Assembly: GCA_027623555.1 (NCBI GenBank)
Contig: JAQBSZ010000007.1
Location: 62,001-126,000 of the forward strand
DNA: 64,000 nucleotides
Source of the DNA: Pseudomonadota bacterium
GTDB taxonomy: Bacteria; Pseudomonadota; Gammaproteobacteria; Pseudomonadales; Pseudohongiellaceae
Reading direction: 5' to 3'
Shown here: one piece after another, positions 61,089-64,000 of the stretch
Position numbering within the stretch: the first letter of the stretch is position 1
How the letters are laid out: every line of letters begins with the position of its first letter
Program-made: the position numbers and the translations under genes
The notes under the pieces: model-generated
The model's database searches: none
Seen by the model: the letters and a program-made list of their open reading frames with translations, nothing else
What the model was told of the DNA's origin: nothing

Positions 61089-62990
61089 ATGATGCGTATA
61101 CCGTATGCTTTGATCCCCGCCCTGACTTACGTTGTATTGATTACAGCCTGCTCTGATAATTCCAGTTCATCTACCGGCGGGCCTGTTTCAGAGCAAATGG
61201 AAGTGGTGGAAACAACTCCTGCTCTTGCTCCAGCTCAATCTCCGGACTTTAATTCACAGCGCAATGCCTATTTTGGCGATTTGCATGTGCATACCATGTA
61301 TTCCTTTGACGCTTTTATTTTTGGGACCACTTCATCTCCTGACGATGCCTATGAGTTTGCAAGAGGCGGCACTATTGTTCATCCCGCAGGTTTCGATATG
61401 AAGCTGCAAGTTCCCCTGGATTTTTATGGTGTTACGGACCATGCGTTCTATATCGGTGTGTTGCGAGAAATGGCGAATCCGAATACTGAAATATCTCGAC
61501 ACCCTATCGCCTTTGGAATGACCAGCCTGGGTGGTGCAGTTCAGCGTCGCAGCAAATTTAATGAAATCCTCGCTTTTATGGGGAGTGCAAATGGCCGCGA
61601 GATTAATGATCCGGGTATTCGCAAATCGGCCTGGGACGATATCGTTGCTGCTGCAAATCGCCACAACGATCCTGGCAACTTCACGGCCTTCATTGCTTAC
61701 GAATACACAGCGGCTTCTTCTGATCGTGGCAACTTGCACCGCAATGTCATATTCCGGGGCGATACCGCGCCCGAGTTACCCTTCTCGCGATTGGACTCCA
61801 GTAACCCGGAGGACCTGTGGGACTGGATGGACAACAATCGAGCCCTGGGAATCGAGAGTCTCGCCATTCCGCACAACTCCAATGGTTCTAATGGCAAGAT
61901 GTTCATGCTGACAGACAATTCCGGGCGGCCCCTGGATGACGCCTATGCCGATCAGCGCATGCGCAACGAACCACTGGTGGAAATTTCCCAGGTAAAAGGC
62001 ACATCTGATACACACCCGGCATTGTCTCCCAACGATGAATGGGCTGACTTTGAAATCATGCCACTGCGTGTCGCTACCAACCTGTACAGTGAGCCTAATG
62101 GAAGCTATGTACGTCAGACATTCTTGAACGGTCTGAAGATGCAGGCAGAGGACGGCACTAACCCGTACAAGTTTGGTGTGATCGGTTCCAGCGACACTCA
62201 CAATGCCACCTACGCCGGTGAAGAGTATGACTACTGGAGTAAGATCGGCCTGGTCGACGCCACCGGCCAGCTTCGCGGTTCCGTGCCCTTGCCTGAACCC
62301 GGACCCAATGGCGATCCTTATGCAGACGTCTATTTCGATACCTGGAGTGCAGCCGGGTTGGCTGGTGTCTGGGCGGAAGAAAACACTCGCACGAGCATTT
62401 ATGATGCCTTTCGCCGCAAGGAGACTTTTGGTACCTCCGGTACGCGCATGAAAGTCCGATTCTTTGCCGGGTACGATCTTCCCGATGCAGAAGACCCGGA
62501 GCTGCTGACGAAGGCTTACCGGAACGGTGTGTCCATGGGTGGCGACCTGATCGGTGAAGCTGGTAGTGCACCTAACTTTGTGGGCTGGGTTGCCAAAGAC
62601 CCTAACAGCGCTCCGCTGGATCGCATTCAGATCATCAAGGGCTGGGTCGAGAACGGTGAAACCATGGAAGAAGTCTTTGACGTGGCCTGTTCCGGCGGAC
62701 CTCTCGATCCAGCGACGCATCGCTGTCCAGATAACGGTGCCCGGGTAAATATCAGTGACTGTAGCATTAGCTCCGGCGTCGGTGCTTCTGAATTACGCGG
62801 TAACTGGCGAGACCCAAACTTCGATCCCGAGCAACATGCCTTTTATTATGTGCGCGGCCTGGAGAATCCTACCTGTCGCTGGTCAACCTGGGATGCGATT
62901 CGTGCCGGCGTCGCACCACATCCTGACTTGCAACCGACGATCCAGGAGAGAGTCTGGTCTTCACCGATCTGGGTAACACCAACTCAGTAA
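61089..62990 (+). CDS. DUF3604 family lipoprotein
   Basis: 633 residues from ATG 61089 (AGAGGTGAAGTCC upstream); upstream in-frame sequence lacks coding character. A lipoprotein leader (IPYALIPALTYVVLITACSD) and a Ser/Thr linker precede RNAYFGDLHVHTMYSFDAF, the PHP-like H-x-H start of DUF3604. Other conserved blocks: FYGVTDHAFYIGVL, FTAFIAYEYTAASSDRGNLHRNVIFR, LAIPHNSNGSNG, LVEISQVKGTSDTHP, FGVIGSSDTHNATYAG and KETFGTSGTRMKVRFFAGYD. The histidines and acids fit a PHP-type metal site, so phosphoesterase or related hydrolysis is a fair guess, but the family function is unknown. The PpiC and HupE-like genes follow. Confidence 0.93.
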   Translation: MMRIPYALIPALTYVVLITACSDNSSSSTGGPVSEQMEVVETTPALAPAQSPDFNSQRNAYFGDLHVHTMYSFDAFIFGTTSSPDDAYEFARGGTIVHPAGFDMKLQVPLDFYGVTDHAFYIGVLREMANPNTEISRHPIAFGMTSLGGAVQRRSKFNEILAFMGSANGREINDPGIRKSAWDDIVAAANRHNDPGNFTAFIAYEYTAASSDRGNLHRNVIFRGDTAPELPFSRLDSSNPEDLWDWMDNNRALGIESLAIPHNSNGSNGKMFMLTDNSGRPLDDAYADQRMRNEPLVEISQVKGTSDTHPALSPNDEWADFEIMPLRVATNLYSEPNGSYVRQTFLNGLKMQAEDGTNPYKFGVIGSSDTHNATYAGEEYDYWSKIGLVDATGQLRGSVPLPEPGPNGDPYADVYFDTWSAAGLAGVWAEENTRTSIYDAFRRKETFGTSGTRMKVRFFAGYDLPDAEDPELLTKAYRNGVSMGGDLIGEAGSAPNFVGWVAKDPNSAPLDRIQIIKGWVENGETMEEVFDVACSGGPLDPATHRCPDNGARVNISDCSISSGVGASELRGNWRDPNFDPEQHAFYYVRGLENPTCRWSTWDAIRAGVAPHPDLQPTIQERVWSSPIWVTPTQ

Positions 62991-63009
62991 CGATTACTTG
63001 GGGAACAAA

Positions 63010-63801
63010 GTGGCAGGCAGCTTATTCAAGCAGCCATCGATTTGGTTCGCTCTTATTGGGCTGGCACTGTTTGTCATTGACGGCCAATTCACTGTTAACC
63101 GAAACGAAGTTTTCGTCTCTTCCGCCTTGCGCGATCGACTAGGCACCTTATGGCTGACCCAAACTGGTCAAGCAGCATCCGCCACGGAGCTGGATGCGCT
63201 CGTTGAAAATTGGATACAAGATGAAGTGCTATACCAGGAAGCTCTGCGCCTGGGCCTCGACCAGGATGACTCCATCGTACGCAGACGCCTGGTACAGAAA
63301 CTGGGGTTCATCGCTGAATCTGAGGAAAGCCCCGCACCTGAATACGAGGATTTGCTCGCCTACTACCAGGCCAACCTCCAAGACTATACCCTGCCAGTGC
63401 GTTATTCGTTTCAGCAACTTTTTTTTAGCCAGGCGATTCAAGCAGAGCAGGCATTAACGGCACTCGCCAACGGAGCAAATCCGCGCGACCTGGGAGAGTC
63501 TTCCATGCTAAACCCGGGCTATGCCTATCGCAGCGCTCTGGATTTGAACGCGACTTTCGGTGCCGGGTTCGCCGATCAGTTAACCGAACTCGAGACTGGT
63601 CTCTGGCAAGGTCCAGTACAAAGTGGGTTCGGTTTACACCTGGTTCTACTCAATGCCGTGTACGCCGAACAAATTTCTCCGTTTGATACCCTACAGCGGC
63701 AAGTCACCGAAGATTATCATCGCTATCAGCAATTGAATGCGCGCAATGCGTATATCGATAACCTTCTGCAGGAATACACTATTACGGTTGAGACCAGATG
63801 A
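63010..63801 (+). CDS. PpiC/SurA-type peptidyl-prolyl isomerase-like protein
   Basis: 263 residues from GTG 63010 (TGGGGAACAAA upstream). A membrane helix (FALIGLALFVIDGQF) anchors it. A SurA-N-like helical part (SATELDALVENWIQDEVLYQEALRLGLDQDDSIVRRRLVQKL) precedes a parvulin-type part: YSFQQLFFSQAIQAEQALTALANGANP, FGAGFADQLTELETGLWQGPVQSGFGLHLVLLNAV. The typical parvulin pattern is partial. It follows the DUF3604 gene and overlaps the HupE-like start by four bases (ATGA), and this trio is a recurrent gene order in my recollection. Confidence 0.8.
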   Translation: MAGSLFKQPSIWFALIGLALFVIDGQFTVNRNEVFVSSALRDRLGTLWLTQTGQAASATELDALVENWIQDEVLYQEALRLGLDQDDSIVRRRLVQKLGFIAESEESPAPEYEDLLAYYQANLQDYTLPVRYSFQQLFFSQAIQAEQALTALANGANPRDLGESSMLNPGYAYRSALDLNATFGAGFADQLTELETGLWQGPVQSGFGLHLVLLNAVYAEQISPFDTLQRQVTEDYHRYQQLNARNAYIDNLLQEYTITVETR

Positions 63802-64000
63802 AAGTGATTGTGCTTACTCTGGTACTGCTGTGGATAGGGTTACCAGTTACAGCTCACGAAGTACGCCCTGCTTTTCTTAAACTTACTGAACTTGAAAACG
63901 ACAATGATGCACACTTGTTCGAGGCATCATTTCGACAACCCCAACTAGACGGTCGTTATCTAGGCCTGGAACTGAGAACGAACTGCCAATCGACTCCGCT
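63798..64000 (+). CDS. HupE/UreJ-like family protein, N-terminus (window edge)
   Basis: 67 residues are visible. A signal peptide (MKVIVLTLVLLWIGLPVTA) is followed by HEVRPAFLKLTE, the mature start typical of HupE/UreJ-2 family membrane proteins. These are implicated in metal (nickel or cobalt) uptake in some systems but most are uncharacterised. The ATG overlaps the preceding stop. The protein continues beyond the window. Confidence 0.7.
   Translation, partial: MKVIVLTLVLLWIGLPVTAHEVRPAFLKLTELENDNDAHLFEASFRQPQLDGRYLGLELRTNCQSTP

Noticed and set aside
1..64000. CRISPR arrays, tRNA or rRNA genes, prophage genes
   Set aside because: No regular spaced repeats, no cloverleaf candidates and no phage structural proteins were seen.

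Overview
The window looks like chromosomal DNA of a free-living, Gram-negative, probably gammaproteobacterial aerobe. The evidence is an MsbA-type ABC exporter, a TonB-dependent receptor, a type I IPP isomerase, a PilZ protein, a cbb3-type oxidase, many Sec- and one Tat-exported periplasmic proteins, and good Shine-Dalgarno sites. Genus cannot be fixed from sequence alone. No tRNA, rRNA, CRISPR array or intact transposase gene was seen.

Layout. 1-2.5 kb: minus-strand operon of exported proteins (two with a W/Y-x-E-G-D-T-L-V-V-E signature, one DUF6152). 2.7-6.8 kb: ABC exporter, NHL-repeat lipoprotein, small exported protein. 6.8-10.6 kb: SLOG/four-TM (SLATT-like) protein beside a membrane-anchored TIR-TPR protein, a candidate nucleotide-signalling conflict pair. 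10.8-18.1 kb: a giant secreted sialidase/kelch/Ig-like protein with twelve NPGIY pentapeptides, cut by one in-frame TAG. 18.7-28.2 kb: O-antigen-ligase-like protein, TonB receptor cut by one in-frame TGA, idi, acyl desaturase, PilZ protein, DUF1761 protein, and an ECF sigma factor with a membrane partner.

28.6-33.9 kb: tightly coupled cluster of KamA-type lysine aminomutase, two ATP-grasp ligases, acetylpolyamine-amidohydrolase/HDAC-type enzyme and GNAT acetyltransferase, followed by a DUF486 membrane protein. The start/stop overlaps argue for one pathway, plausibly a beta-lysine-containing, acetyl-modified small molecule or peptide; this is the best candidate for an undescribed system. 34.2-39.8 kb: respiratory block with a Tat-exported DsrE-like protein, a TsdA-like diheme thiosulfate dehydrogenase, a small TM protein, and a cbb3 oxidase in which subunit I, a FixO-like monoheme domain and two more cytochrome c domains are one polypeptide. 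Two miniature IS10-type elements (13-bp TIRs, 9-bp target duplications) lie on either side of the block.

40.3-62.9 kb: a long run of exported proteins: NHL propellers, MBL-fold hydrolase, TolB-like propeller with membrane N-terminus, lipase-like hydrolase, CopC-like protein, cytochrome c/PHM-like protein, two PQQ-type dehydrogenases, a Vgb-like propeller, amidohydrolase and DUF3604 protein. It suggests periplasmic oxidation and hydrolysis of organic substrates. 63-64 kb: PpiC-type isomerase coupled to a HupE/UreJ-like protein that runs off the window. Several short hairpin repeats resembling REP elements lie in the intergenic gaps of this part.
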